Origin: Erodium maritimum
Lineage: Eukaryota > Streptophyta > Magnoliopsida > Geraniales > Geraniaceae
Assembly (NCBI GenBank): GCA_963921825.1
Contig: OY997592.1
Span: forward strand, 56,502,336 to 56,566,335
Reading direction: 5' to 3'
Length of the DNA: 64,000 bases
The notes below the pieces were generated by a model that saw nothing but the letters and a program-made list of their open reading frames with translations, did no database searches and was not told the DNA's origin. Position 1 is the stretch's first letter. Each line of letters begins with the position of its first letter. The translations under genes were made by a program, and so were the position numbers. This document shows, piece after piece, positions 31,010-43,483 of the stretch.

Positions 31010-34000
31010 TGTCACGCCCCAAATCCGGTTTTGACCGGACTCGAGACGTGAATTTAAAGGAATAACAAATAAAGCAATTTTTAAAGGAAATAAAGTTTAA
31101 AGTAATAATAAATTGTAACCATAAACCGATAAAAGGGTCAACAACTCATAAATCCAGTGTTAAAGTTTAATTCAAAAAAACACAGTACGTCTCTAGACAA
31201 GCTAGCCTAGGACCCTCGTTAGCTCCCAAGCATCGAGCATCCAGCTAGTACAAATCCCGCTCAAGACCTGGAACACAACAAGGTAAGGGGTGAGTTTTCG
31301 CTCAGTAGGAAAAGTAGTTAAGGTTATGAACACCAGTCCAATACCACGAGTAACCGTCCAATTAGGGCATACTAGCAAAGCATAGCTATCAACAACGCCC
31401 AAGGAACAAGTACCAATCACTAGTCATCCTCGTAAGATCAAAATAACACAAATAATATAATAACGCACAAAGCCGATCAGCACACACAACACACACAGCA
31501 GAACAATACATAACTTAGTACAACCAAACCCAACATCCCCAACAATCGTAGCCAGTCCCATTTATATCGTACCGGAACACGAAGCATCGGTCCCGACATC
31601 TTCCCGTCACGTAGAATCGGGGTAACATCCCAGACCGGAAATCCCTCAGTCGGACGTCTTCCTGTCACGTAGAATCAGGGCCTTACGCATACCGGACCGG
31701 CACATACCTCGGTCGTACGCCTTCCCGGACCACACAACATCGGGGTAATAGTTAAACCGTCTTCGTCCTCTATACTCTACACCGACATGCTCTCTCAGTG
31801 TATGTATCATGCCATACCCACCTCCTCTTGGAACACACATCAAGAGAATAACACGCATCACAAAACCATAGTTCGGTCAGAGTATACCAACCAACCAACT
31901 CACCACAACACACAAATCGGTTTATCACCCACCCTATCATATCAAAAACAAGGATTCACATCATATCAACCACGACACACTTGCCCACACATAGTCACAA
32001 CATGCTACACCGAGTATATCTTGACACGTTTCTTAATCTTATCGACACTAAGTCACACATCATGCATCTCAATCAAAGATCATTGCATCACAATCAACAC
32101 GCAACCCTAAGGCTCGACATGGTCATTCTACCAGCATGGCAATTTCCCAAGAATTGAAAGTGATTAATCTAGTGAATCACATCCTACATGCACACTAAGA
32201 CTCGTCCGATTATTATGTAAATGAAAGCGGTTATTCTAGTGAATCACATCCTATATGCGAACTAGGACCTTTCTGGTTATTATTATTATCTAACATGCAT
32301 TTCCGCCGGTGGTCGGTCGGAATTCTAACTTGAACTTCTTCCCTTCCCTTTTTTGTTCTGTTTCCGAAACCCTCCTATAATCTGGATGGTGTTGAACCAT
32401 TTTGGTTAAAGAAACAAAAAGGAAAGAAATTCAAACAAAAATCAGTTTTTAATAAAAATAATGGCTTTAACTGGTTCGTGGAACAAATCAGAGTCGATGC
32501 AACGGGACTGTTGAACAAAATCGTGGATTGAACCTGAAACGTTTTTGGAACGAATAATCTGGACGAATAAAACGGGCTTAGAACGGGACAAAAGCGGAAC
32601 GCTGAATCGGTTACCTCGGGAATCGTGCCAAGAAACATGTACCTTGGGAAACGTGCCTCGGGAGACGTGCACCGAGTTCTGTGCTCGAAACTCGAGTACT
32701 CAAACCCGATTCTTCATTTAATTCCGCTTTTGAACTGTTTGAGTTTAAAGGTCAACTTGTCGTTCGTTTGAGCGTATTTCTGAGTGTAAGTTTTAACTGT
32801 TAAAAACCCAGACTGGACTTTGCCTGAGAGCTTGGACTTCGCCCGAGAAGACGAAGTTGGCCCGGTCGTCAGCAGCTAGGAGTATTATTAGAGGAAGACC
32901 TTGAGGTAGGGAAAGTATTAAACTCCTCTTGTAATTTAACGCTTTAGTATGCCTACTAGGTTAATAAAATTGGAAAGGTCCTAGATTGCATATAGGATGC
33001 GAATAAATAGAATAATCGTCTTTCAATTACTAATAACGGGATGTGTCTAGTATGCATGCATAGGATGTGAACAACTAGTTTAACTCGCTTTCAATACTTG
33101 GGAAATTGCTTTACTGGTAGGAAGGCCGAGATGAGTCATAAGATTGGTTGTGGTTGCCTCACATACAATGTTTGCTTAGTTTTAAGATGAATCAAGGGTC
33201 TAATGAAACTAGATATATTGTATGTTGAATGATTGAATGAATGCTTGGATGATTGTATGATTGAATGAATGCATGGATGAATGAATGATTGTGTGTATTG
33301 GTTGTGCCAAATGGTATGATCGGGTGAGTGATAGACCGATGGAACGTGGTTGGTAAGTATGTTGTTAAGTGTAATTGTGGGTATGAATCCCTTATGGTGT
33401 GCATTGGTGAATCTGTGGATTTCTAAGTTTGGTTATGCGATGTGTTGACATGTTGGTCTCTTGTGTGTGTGATCCTGCGGGATATTGATTGTGGACCCTG
33501 CGGGGCATTGTTTGGCGGATCATGCGGGATATTGATTGGTGGACCCTGCGGGGCATTGATTGGTTAATCCTGCGGGATATTGGTTATGGACCCTGCGGGG
33601 CATTGATTGATTAGTCCTGCGGGATATTGATTGGAGGACCCTGCGGGACATTGGTTGGTTAATCCTGCGGGATATTGATTGGAGGACCTTGCGAGGCATT
33701 GGTTGGTTGATCATGCGGGATATTGATGGTTTACCCTGCGGGGAACGGTTACTTATTGATTCATCCGAGTGTATGCGTCCTACGGGAGCATTACCTTGGT
33801 TCCCTATGACATATGGTCCTTTGGGGGCATTTCCGAGAATCCCGACGATAAGCGTCCCTCAGGGATTGTTACAGGTAGTCCGATGTATGTGCCTCCTCTG
33901 GACCGAGGGAAAATCTGATATGACACGAACACTCTTGTGGATCGGAGTATGGGATCCGATATGACACAAGAATCTATTCGCGGATCGGAGTATTGCGGAT

Positions 34001-34555
34001 TTGAGCGGTTGGTGTGATATTCACTTGATCCCATTGTAGTAGTTATTGAATCTTTACAGCGCTTTTCACTTATTCTCTTGAAAGTTACCATTATCTTTAA
34101 GAATGTGATATTGTACTTATCTTGTCTATGTTATAGCATCATTTTGATTAAAAGTATTAATTGCAATATGTGTTGTCATGCTAACACAATTTTATTACTA
34201 AATTGGAGCTTAAACTGTTTATGATTTTCCCTACTGAGCGTAAGCTCACCCTTATTTGTTTTATTGACTGTTTATACAAGCGTGCTTGATGAGTAGTGGA
34301 CTCGAGGCTCGGGAGCTTCTGGAGAGTCTGGGCATTATAGTCTTAGAGACGTCTTTTTGATCACTGTAGTGAACCCCATGATTTACGTATTTTTTTTTAG
34401 CCTCGACTCTTAATTATGATTTGGAACATGTTATTTGAGTATTTTATCGGAACCTCTTGGGTATTTATTCGATTTTTATTATTCTTTTGTTATTATTTGA
34501 TTGTCAACTCAAGTCGCGTCTCGAGTCCGGCCAAAACCGGATTTGGGGTGTGACA
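31010..34555. mobile_element. Inverted pair of related LTRs (fossil)
   Basis: A left LTR part starts with TGTCACGCCCC at 31010 and runs forward to about 32340. A right LTR part ends at 34555 with the inverted start (GGGGTGTGACA) and runs backward to about 32350-32930. Both match the solo LTR at 40190-43303. Shared landmarks include the 'cgctcagtagg' stretch and the 'cacatcctA...catgc' block. Both parts lack the full 3.1-kb length, and no internal coding region lies between them. The flanks do not form a matching TSD, so the pair probably arose by rearrangement or by two insertions. The element is broken and its family is probably Ty3/gypsy. Confidence 0.75.
33470..33745 (-). repeat. Minisatellite inside the inverted LTR
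   Basis: An array alternating 'ggaccctgcggggcattg' and 'atcctgcgggatattg', composite unit about 40-43 bp, around six copies. A short related array ('atgccccgcagggtccaata') lies at 40975-41095 in the solo LTR, so the array belongs to the LTR family but differs in copy number. Confidence 0.9.
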
Positions 34556-37229
34556 CCCAAGTCCCACTCAGTCTCCCTCCACCAAAAACAAGTACAAATA
34601 ACACATCTCCAAAAGACTAACCCTTCAATAGCAAAGCGCCACCACCATTTCAAGAGAAGGCTGGTGTTTACCGCCGAAAGAGAACAAACACCAAGCCCCC
34701 CTGAGTCCTTGGACAAGAAAACCACATCCCATGGGACCTTGGAGAGACACCTCCTTTCTATACCTGAACACTAAAGGAACCTCCTCTGAAGTCTCTCTAG
34801 CAAAAGAACCACCTTATTAGGAGCACGAAACAAAGACATGTAAAAGATCGGCATGCTTGCCAAGGTCGCCTTGATGAGTGTATGACGACCTCCCAAGGAG
34901 AGAAAACGAGTCCGCCAGACCACCAGCCGCTCTCTATACCTATCAACCACCAGGTCCCAAAAAGAAGCGAGACGAGGATTGCCCCCAGAGGGAACCCACG
35001 GTAAGTAAAAGGGAGAAGACCCAAAGAGCACTGCATGGCCTCCGTAAGAGACTCGCACATAGAATCAGCCACAACAAAAGCAACTAGAGACGACTTGGAA
35101 AATTTGATTCGAAGACCCGACACATGCTCAAAAGTGTGGAGAACAAACCTGACAGCCCGAAACTGATCCACGCCTGCTTCAAGGAACAACATAGTGTCAT
35201 CCGCAAACTAGAGGTGAGAAACCTGAATGACTGAGCCAACCTGGATACCACCATACAACCCTTGTCTGATTCCAAGCTCAAAAAGCTGGTGAAAACCCTC
35301 AACCGCAATAAATAAAAAAATAAGGTGACAACGGACACCCTTGCCTGACTCCCTGTAAGACCCTAAACTGCTCAGAAGGAGACCCATTAAGCAACATTGA
35401 AGAGAACCCCCGTAAACACAAGGAGATCCACATAATCCACTTCCCACTGAAACCCATACTCCTAAGTACATGAAACAAATAAGACCAATCAACCCTGTCG
35501 AACGCCTTCTCAAAGTCCAACTTCACCAAAGCAGTTAGCTGCCGAGAACAACGCACAAAACCCAGAACCTCCATAGCAACGAGGACATTATCCATTAGTT
35601 GTCTCCCCCGGATACACGCAGACTAAGTACTGCTAATAAGGTCTCCAATCACCATCCTTAGACGCCTCGACATGATCTTGGCCAAGATCTTATAAGTAGC
35701 TGTCGTACGGCTAATAGGATGATACTCCGAGAAGGTCTTAAGAGAAGGGAACTTCAAGATGAGAACAATAAAACTCGAGTTCACCCCTCGCCCAAACTGA
35801 AATGAGGCATGAAAGAAATGAAGAAAGCGCAATAAGTCGCCCGAATGATCAGCATTGCTGCCCGAAAAAAGACCAGATTAAAACCATCTGGCCCAGGAGC
35901 CTTGTCCCCAGAACAAGTAGACAAAGCCTCCAAAACCTCAGCCTCGGTGAAAGGAGACTCCAAAGACATAGAGTCCTCCTCGCTTAACCAGGCGAACGGT
36001 AAAGCGGGTAAGGTATGACGGGTCGACTGCTCAGAGAAGAAACGGGCACCAAAGTGTGCGACAGCCTGAGCCTTGACCCCTACAAGATCATAATACTCTG
36101 TGCCATTCTCTAACACCGAGAAGATCTGGTTCCGTGATGCACGGGCCTGGGCTACCCGATGAAAATAGGCAGAGTTACGATCCCCATCCATGCCCCATTT
36201 GACTCTAGCCTTCTACCCCCATAAGCTAGATCTCTGACCTGCCTTAGAGGCTAACTGGGATGTGCAAAAAGCCCTCTCAGTCAACTCTTCCTCAGATAAG
36301 GGCCTAGTGTCAACCAACACATCAAAAGCATCAATACGCACCTCCAACTCAGAAATAGTAGTATCGAGATGACCAAAAAATGAACGATTCTACTCCCGCA
36401 GATCACCCCTTAAGGTTCTCAACTTGGTCCACCAAATGAATTCCGGATCTCCACCAACCACATAAGAGGACCAACGCTCGCTCACAAACGGGAGGAACTC
36501 ATCGTGCTCAACCCAAGCGTCGATGAATCAGAATGGGAATGGACCCCAATCCACCCTCTCATCAGATAACAGGATCGGAAAATGATCGGAGAGGGACCGA
36601 GTGAGTCCTTTCTGGACAGGACCAGAAAACATGTTGAGAAGCTCAGGAGACAGAAGAAACCTGTCAATACGACTACACCTGGAAGCGGGGCCAAACCAAG
36701 TGCAACGCCTGTTGGCCAGATGGAGATCAAGTAACCCAGCTGCCGGAATAAAGTCGCAAAACTCTGAACTGTCCCCATGGAGATTTCCCCCCTGACGATA
36801 TCTCCTCTTGAGAGCAAACCGTGTTGAAGTCCCCAGCGAAAAGCAACACAGACCCAAAACCATCAACAGCTGAACGATGAGAAGTCCAGAGGTGAAAGCA
36901 TACACATTCAGGACTGTAAAGGGAGTGCCCGTGGATAGCTGAACTCTCAACCAAACCAGAATGCCATTTAAGGTGTAGGTCTGACCTACCTGGAACACCC
37001 TGCTATTCCAAATAGTAAGAAGACCCCCAGACAAACCAGACGAAGGAACAAACGAGTGGCCGAAGTCCGGTCCTAAACCACACGAACGAGCGATACTAAG
37101 GCAAATGTCTGACAACTTCGTCTCCTAAATCAAAACAAAGTCAGCCCGCTGAGCACGGACAAGAGAGGCCAATAGACTCTTCTTCGAAGAGGAGCATAGA
37201 CCCCGAGAATTCCAAGAAAGGAAATTCAT
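34556..37229 (-). pseudogene. LINE ORF2: endonuclease and reverse transcriptase, broken
   Basis: ORF2 nicks target DNA and copies LINE RNA. It starts at 37229 with MNFLSWNSRGLC, the usual plant start of the apurinic-type endonuclease. The endonuclease C-terminal part is open at 37115-36528 ('SRIDRFLLS', 'SDHFPILL'). Next come 'GDRNSAYFHRVAQARASRNQ' and 'GDKAPGPDGFN' (36191-35781), 'NSSFIVLI' (near 35770) and 'LVKLDFEKAFDRVDW' plus 'GVRQGCPLSPYFF' (35595-35299). The catalytic FADDT lies near 35170-35190, preceded by a TAG where Gln is usual. 'RHTLIKATLASMPIFY' follows near 34870. About six to eight frame breaks or stops separate these blocks. The motifs are well kept, so it is younger than the LINE at 15370-17790. 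Confidence 0.85.
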
Positions 37230-37633
37230 GGAGTCACCGAGGGGTTAGCAACCCCGATGCTATAAGTATGTATGAGGACCGCCTTAACCTTCCGAAACCC
37301 CTCTTCAGCTGTACCCCTGTAACAGACCCCCAAACTCTCAGCAAACCGCGCCACAGTGTGGGTAATGCTCTCACTTGTGCGCCCATCAACAAGATCCGAA
37401 TGAAACTAAGAATAATCCAGCGGAAGGGAACACGCCAGAGTCGGTACCTGCGCTCTTACGGAGGAGCCGTCCACAACCCCCAACACACCTCCACCACCAC
37501 CTTCTACCGCAACATCAAGAGGGCCGCCAAACACAACTAAGTCTGTACCAGAATCAACCACATCCTCAACTTCCTGATCCCGATCGAACTCAGTCTCAGA
37601 ATCACGCTGGGTATCACTCGCAGCCGAAAGGCT

Positions 37634-38158
37634 CTACTCCTGACTCACCCCTGAATCAACAAGAAAACCAACGGATTGAGCCGGGAAAGGAACCACTAAC
37701 TGCGACGAAGCACCGACCACAGATCTAATCGGAAAATGTAGGGACCGCGGTCTGGCCGTGAAGGCCTGAAGGATCGGATCAACGCCAGATCCTGACGGAG
37801 CGACATACGGGGGTCTAGGAGTTGGGCAGGAGGGGATGCTATCTAAGTGCGCCCTCTTGACCAAAACCTCAGCACGAGAGTCATCCCATCTCACCGGTAC
37901 AAGCATGCTATGAAAGGAAACATTTGTAGTGTGAACAAAGGGCAAAAGCCCTGACATCTAACCCGAAGCCAGAGAAGAAGGATGAACCGCAATCGGAAAG
38001 CCAACTCTCTCCAAAACACGAATCATGCTGTCCTTACACCACTGATAAGGGGGTAAGACTATGACGTCAAGCCACACCAATCGCCCACCGGAAAGGACCC
38101 TGTCCAGAACATAAAAAACATAGAAGAACCAAGGTCGCATACTGGCCCAGTCACCCAA
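37634..38158 (-). pseudogene. LINE ORF1 C-terminal remnant
   Basis: Two adjoining minus-strand pieces (38158-37958 and 37957-37634). The first resembles the end of the DUF4283-like domain of plant LINE ORF1 ('VWLDVIVLPPYQWCKDSMI'). The second is the low-complexity, Pro- and Ser-rich tail. It lies directly upstream of ORF2 in the expected order. Confidence 0.65.
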
Positions 38159-38659
38159 GGAAAGGGTCTCTCACGTCAGACGATCCGCACACGTAAGGAT
38201 AATGAAACATATTAATGAATAATTAATAGTTAAAACATAAACATATTAATAATCCTTAACTAATATATAAAATATATGATTAATAATTATTTAAATGTTC
38301 AATTAAATTAATTAATGAATAAGTAAATATATAAAAATATTTTTTAGTATTTATAAAAACATAAATTTTAAAGCATTCAAAATAATAATTAATAATGATA
38401 TTATTATTATAAAAATGTTAATAAAATTAAATTTAAAACTGAGGGTACAATGATGTTTTTACTATTCAGTCAAAAGTCAACTAAATCAACATAAGAGGAA
38501 AATGACCATTTAACTTTCTTCTGTTAGCTTTTTTAATCCCAATGACTCAAAATGTCCATGGACCGACTATTAAGGGTACCAAAATGGAATAAAAAATCAT
38601 AAAGGTACTAAAACGTCTGTGGACCAAACACAAAAATACCATAATATATTTAACCCTAT

Positions 38660-40184
38660 ATAATATGTAAGTATAAAAATAAAAATATTGTTAAAATATT
38701 TCATCTCATTAAATTAGAATGGAGAATAGACTAACATTTATTGAAACAACTTGAATATGTCATAAACTAGTCTAATAAGCTCTTAATTGGATTTATTTTT
38801 CATATACGAAGACTTAAACTAACAAAATCTATTTTTTATAAGAAAAGTTTATGGTACATTATATTTGTATAAGACGTTTTTGTATAAAAAGTATAATATT
38901 ATGTGCAGTGACTGAGCGTAAATATTATATTATGTTTAGTTATAGAACTAAATTCGATTAGTTTGATTAATAATCGAACCAAATCATTTTTTTTTGGTTA
39001 ATTCGATTAGGTTAGTGAAATAAAAAAACCGATTAAATTAGTATAATTTGATAATCAATATTTTAAATAGGTTACAAGAATCAATAATATTAGGTAAGAT
39101 AATCGAATGGCCACTATTGCCCAACCTTGACGGTAATATGACATTAATATCCTCAAGAGCGTCTAATAATATTTTTAACAATCAACGGATATATGAAGTT
39201 ACATTTAAGTTTCTTATGAATAAACATATATTTGTATTTAAACATTTTTATATTAGTTACCAGGATCCATAAAAGAACCTCGTTCCATCATCTCGATTAG
39301 TTAGAGACATTTAATCTTCATTAGATTAAACTACACTTTAAATTGTTGGGAAGTTGTTATCACGGGCACACATATTATGAATTGTTACTCACTCTCATCC
39401 TAAATCACAATTTTCATTAGAGAAATCTATTCGGCAAAAGGAACTGTTGTATCGTGAGTAACAGAATGACTACAAATGAATGTGTCGATATAATAGACGT
39501 TAATAGATCACCGTCAAACCTGGAACTCCTTTTATTGTTGTCTTCATTACAAACTGGAGCTCGACCCAAATTTGAATCTATTAGTCTGTTCCCGTCAAAT
39601 GCATTTAAAACTTCGAGCACTCCGAAGTTTAGGAGATGTTACAATTAAAATATAATTATAATTGAACACTTAACTATAAGCTTGAGTTAAGGACACTTTT
39701 GCATGTTTGCATTGATAAAAATAAAGATGATGTCAATATTTTAAGGTTACGATTTTAATAATATATGAATAACATCTTACATTCATTTAATTTAATAGAT
39801 GACTGTTACAACTTAATTAGGAAATAAATATACTGTATTATAGTGATAATGACGACGATATTAAGCTGGAAAACACGTGAATAATCATTAGTCATTTCTC
39901 TTAAAATGTTTTAAATAAATGAATAACCATTTGTCAAAAGAAAATGTTTTGGACTCGTGACTAACTATTAAATTAACACTCCTTTATTTTGGGGCGTGTG
40001 TGGATGCATACTTCACCCTGTCAAAGTCAGTGTAAGTCCGACAACATGGTTTTCCTATTTCTCGTATTCTCTCTGAATGCCCGTTATCCCATTAAGTGCT
40101 TAAGATCTTTTACCACAGACATTTTCAGGTCGAGTCAAGAAACGACTATCTCACACAACATTTGTACAACCAACACTCTAGAGA
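38660..40184. other. AT-rich intergenic DNA, no gene seen
   Basis: Mostly AT-rich. Overlapping opposite-strand frames at 39417-39648 carry no domain and have no intron or start context. A decayed palindromic area with 'attcgatta' repeats lies near 38950-39020. Confidence 0.5.
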
Positions 40185-40189
40185 TCGTC

Positions 40190-43100
40190 TGTCACGCCCC
40201 AAATCCGGTTTTGACCGGACTCGAGCCGTGACTTAAGGAAGAAGCAGTTATAACAATAACATACCATAAAGCCAATAAAATTCCCCAACTTTACTACCAT
40301 CCAAAATATCTAAAATCGAGATCATATAATAAATCCTTTGACAAAAGGTTTATAAAACTCGTGATAAATTCCTCAACAAAGGTTCATGACTAAAAATATG
40401 ACCAACACCTCTAGAGATAAGCACCCGGACCATAGAAGCTCCCGAGCCTCGAGTCCACTACTCATCACGCAAACCTGTAAAACAGTCATAAACCGATAGG
40501 GGTGAGCTTACGCTCAGTAGGGAAAATGCATAACCAAGGCGACCTTTCAGTTTAGTAAATAAGAGTTCACAAGCTTATTCAAATCTTAATAAGACGAGAA
40601 ACCAACAGGTGATGAAATACGGAGGCAAACCGAGTGTTTAACACTTTCAAAGAGTCAACAATAATCATAGGAAAATAAGGGAATCAATGCATTTCTTTAA
40701 AAATCAATAGAAAACAGGCGTCCAATTAATGTCGTGGGACATGAAGTCGCCACCCTCCGATCCACAATACTCGTTGTGTCATGTCGGATTTTCCCTCGGT
40801 CCAGAGGAGACGCATAACGTCACAAAGACGTATAACGTCGAGAACACCGGTAACAACCCCTGAGGGCGCTTATCGTCGGGATTCTCGGAAACGTCTCCAA
40901 AGGGCCATATGTCATAGGGAACCAAGGTATTGCTCCCGCAGGACGCATACACCTGGGTGAATCAACCAATAACCATCCCCCGCAGGGTAAACATCCAATA
41001 ACCAATGCCCCGCAGGGTCCAATAATCAATGCCCCGCAAGGTCCAATAATCAATGCCCCGCAGGGTCCAATAATAAATGCCCCGCGTGGTCCAATCCACC
41101 GACTATGATACTACCCCACACCGGCACGTCCTTCGATGTAGGTACCATACCGGATGCCGACTATGATACTACCCTACACCGGCACTTCCTTCGGTGTAGG
41201 TACCATACCGGATACCAAGTCATCAGCTTAGGTACTACCCCACACCAGCATTCCCTTTGGTGTGGGTACCTTACAGGCACTACCCCACCCGCAGCGTGGG
41301 TGCCATACCGATATAGAAATCAACTTAAAGACTCACAAGTGGGTAACACACTCAAACAATCAAGGAGCAACCAACGCTTAACGAATCACAATTCTATCAC
41401 AACACACCACAAGAATCTATCATAACCTCACACTCACCAGTTACTTACCAACCACGATCCATCGGTCCATCGATCACCTGATCGTACCGTTTGGCACAAT
41501 CAGTCATACTCGATCCCCCATTCAAGCATTCAGGCATTCAATCAAATACGCAATTAAGCAGTCAATTTCCACATTCAAATATTCTAGTTGTATTACATTC
41601 TTAGCTTAACCAAACTAGGCAACCAAGCATATGAAGCAAACACAACTAATCTGAGGGCTCATCACGGCCTCTCTACCAGTAAAGCAATTCCCAAGTATTG
41701 AAAGCGAGTTACACTAGTTATTCACATCCTACGCATGCATACTAGACACGTTCGATTATTAATAATTGAAAGACGATTATTCTAGTTATTCGCATCCTAT
41801 ATGCAATTCTATGACCATTCCGATTTTATTAACCTAATAGGCATACTAGTATTGAAATACACGAGGAGTTAGTACTTTCCCTACCTTGTGGTCTTCCTCT
41901 AATAATACTCTGCTGTAAAGTTCGATTAACCTCTCCTCCGTTCTTCACACGGGTTCCGAAGTGATCTTCGTCCCTCTAGTTCGGTCCCAAGGCCTTCCCT
42001 CCTTTCGAGCTCGGTCTCACGATCTTGGACCACAATAATACCCAAATTAGTAACCCAATGGAGTGCTCCTCAACCAAAAATACAGAACAATCCTCAAGTA
42101 CCAGAAACAAGGTCAAAGAAATGATATAGGAATCGAAATTGACTCAAAAGGAAGGGTTTTGGGTCTGGAAATCTGATCCGGAAGGCGGTCCGGACCGTGT
42201 CACAGGCCGTGCCGGAACCTGGCACTGATTGTATCACAGACCGTCCCGGTAACCAGCACGGACCGTGCGATGCACCGGCCCGGAGTCTGACACGGACCGT
42301 GTGAGGTTCCGTGCCGGACTCACACCCGTTCCGCGCCGCACACCGTGCCGGTACCTGGCCCGTTCCGTGCGGCCTGCCGTGCCGGCACCTGGCCCGGTCC
42401 GGGTCACGTTCCGTGCCAAACCTGACCAGAGCCTCCCCCCTTCTTCCCCAGCTCGGATTCCACGAAAATCACTCCACAAACTCCGTTTCTAGCTCCAAAC
42501 AACTCCAAAATAACCATCAAAAGTCTCCAATCATCAACACCCTCAATGGGTTCATCAAAACTTCAACCAAAACACAATCCAAACAACCTAGCTTCACTAA
42601 TTCTTCTCCAACAACAATAAAAAAAACTAGTTCTTCAACTTCAAGCCAAATACCCACAAAACCCAAAACTTGAAAGTGGATGAAATGGAAAGTTAAGGAC
42701 ATCCATACCTCTAGGAAGATGAGATGATGAAGATGGAAGGAAAATGGAGAAGAAATGATCAAGAACAAGGTCCAAGTAGCTAGCTTTTCCTCCTTTCTTC
42801 TTCCTCAAGAAATGGAGCTCTCCCTTCTTCTCTCCCTTGGTGATTTTCGGCTGCTACAACAAATAGTGAGCTGAATTGTGTGCTCCCTTTGCTTAAAATG
42901 ACCTATTGTGTCAATTTACTTAAAGGCCCTTAAGGTCTTATCCCTTAAAAGGTAAGTTGGGAGGGTATAAGGGTCAATTGAAGCTCCTTTTTCATCCTTC
43001 AAGCCAAAAATGCCAAGTGTCATGTGGGGTCACTTTCACTTAATTAATTTCCAGCCTTTCAAGATTATATCGGAAAAATTACCGATAAAAAGTCCAAGTT

Positions 43101-43303
43101 TGACCGAAATTTGACCTAACCAATATTACAGTCAAACTGAAGGAAACGGCCCAACTAAGCTAACCGTGATGATGGCTAAGCTTTTTGGGCACCGGAAAGG
43201 TCCCGAATGACTTCCTGAGTCATCGGTTGACTTTTCCGGCTGAAAGTCAAACTTGTCTAGAATTCACAGGTTCGACCGGGATCGACCGGGGGCGGTTCTT
43301 ACA
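40190..43303 (+). mobile_element. Solo LTR of an LTR retrotransposon, 3.1 kb
   Basis: It begins TGTCACGCCCC and ends GGCGGTTCTTACA, so it has TG...CA ends. TCGTC at 40185-40189 recurs at 43304-43308, a perfect 5-bp TSD. No primer-binding site or coding region lies inside. Recombination between two LTRs of a full element would leave exactly this. The exact TSD suggests it is younger than the related inverted pair at 31010-34555. Its length and ends fit Ty3/gypsy families of plants, but family membership cannot be proven without internal genes. It contains two tandem arrays. Confidence 0.9.
40975..41310 (+). repeat. Two adjacent tandem arrays in the solo LTR
   Basis: 40975-41095 holds about five units of 'atgccccgcagggtccaata' (roughly 21-23 bp). 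41101-41216 holds two 58-bp units that begin 'gactatgatactacccc', followed by a degenerate third to about 41310. Confidence 0.9.
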
Positions 43304-43483
43304 TCGTCTCCAACTTATTATCCCTGGTATAATCGGGTATTTCGCAATAAGATTAACGTTCGACACCTATGTGTTCGAACAATGTCTCATCCTTTTCATT
43401 TCTACAACTTATATATTGCCTAGTTTTGTCTACCAACATTAATATGAAGTCGATTATTATGCTAAGAAAAGACACTCCTTTGC

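Larger units (their letters stand above)
34556..38190 (-). mobile_element. Minus-strand L1-type LINE, interrupted and truncated
   Basis: On the minus strand, ORF1 C-terminal sequence (38158-37634) is followed by ORF2 from 37229 with endonuclease and reverse transcriptase. It stops where the inverted LTR pair begins at 34555. The ORF1 start is missing, since similarity ends near 38190 in AT-rich DNA. The zinc-binding region and the 3' tail are not found on the far side of the LTR pair, so the LTR event probably accompanied a deletion. Confidence 0.85.
30303..38645. mobile_element. Long inverted-repeat pair, possible MULE-type element with nested insertions
   Basis: The left arm begins near 30303 with 'ttatgatacccttgtgtt' and 'ggtccacagacgtttt'. 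The right arm, read inverted from 38645, gives 'ttatggtatttttgtgtt' and the same 'ggtccacagacgtttt'. Similarity is strong for about 95 bp and continues more weakly to about 250 bp. Long TIRs of this size fit Mutator-like elements, but I found no 9-bp TSD and no transposase. Between the arms lie a GC-rich piece (30750-31009), an inverted LTR pair and a LINE. Two unrelated insertions of one repeat in opposite orientation remain possible. Confidence 0.5.

Noticed and set aside
33470-33745. CRISPR-like or centromeric array
   Set aside because: It is a short minisatellite inside an LTR and is shared in form with the related solo LTR.
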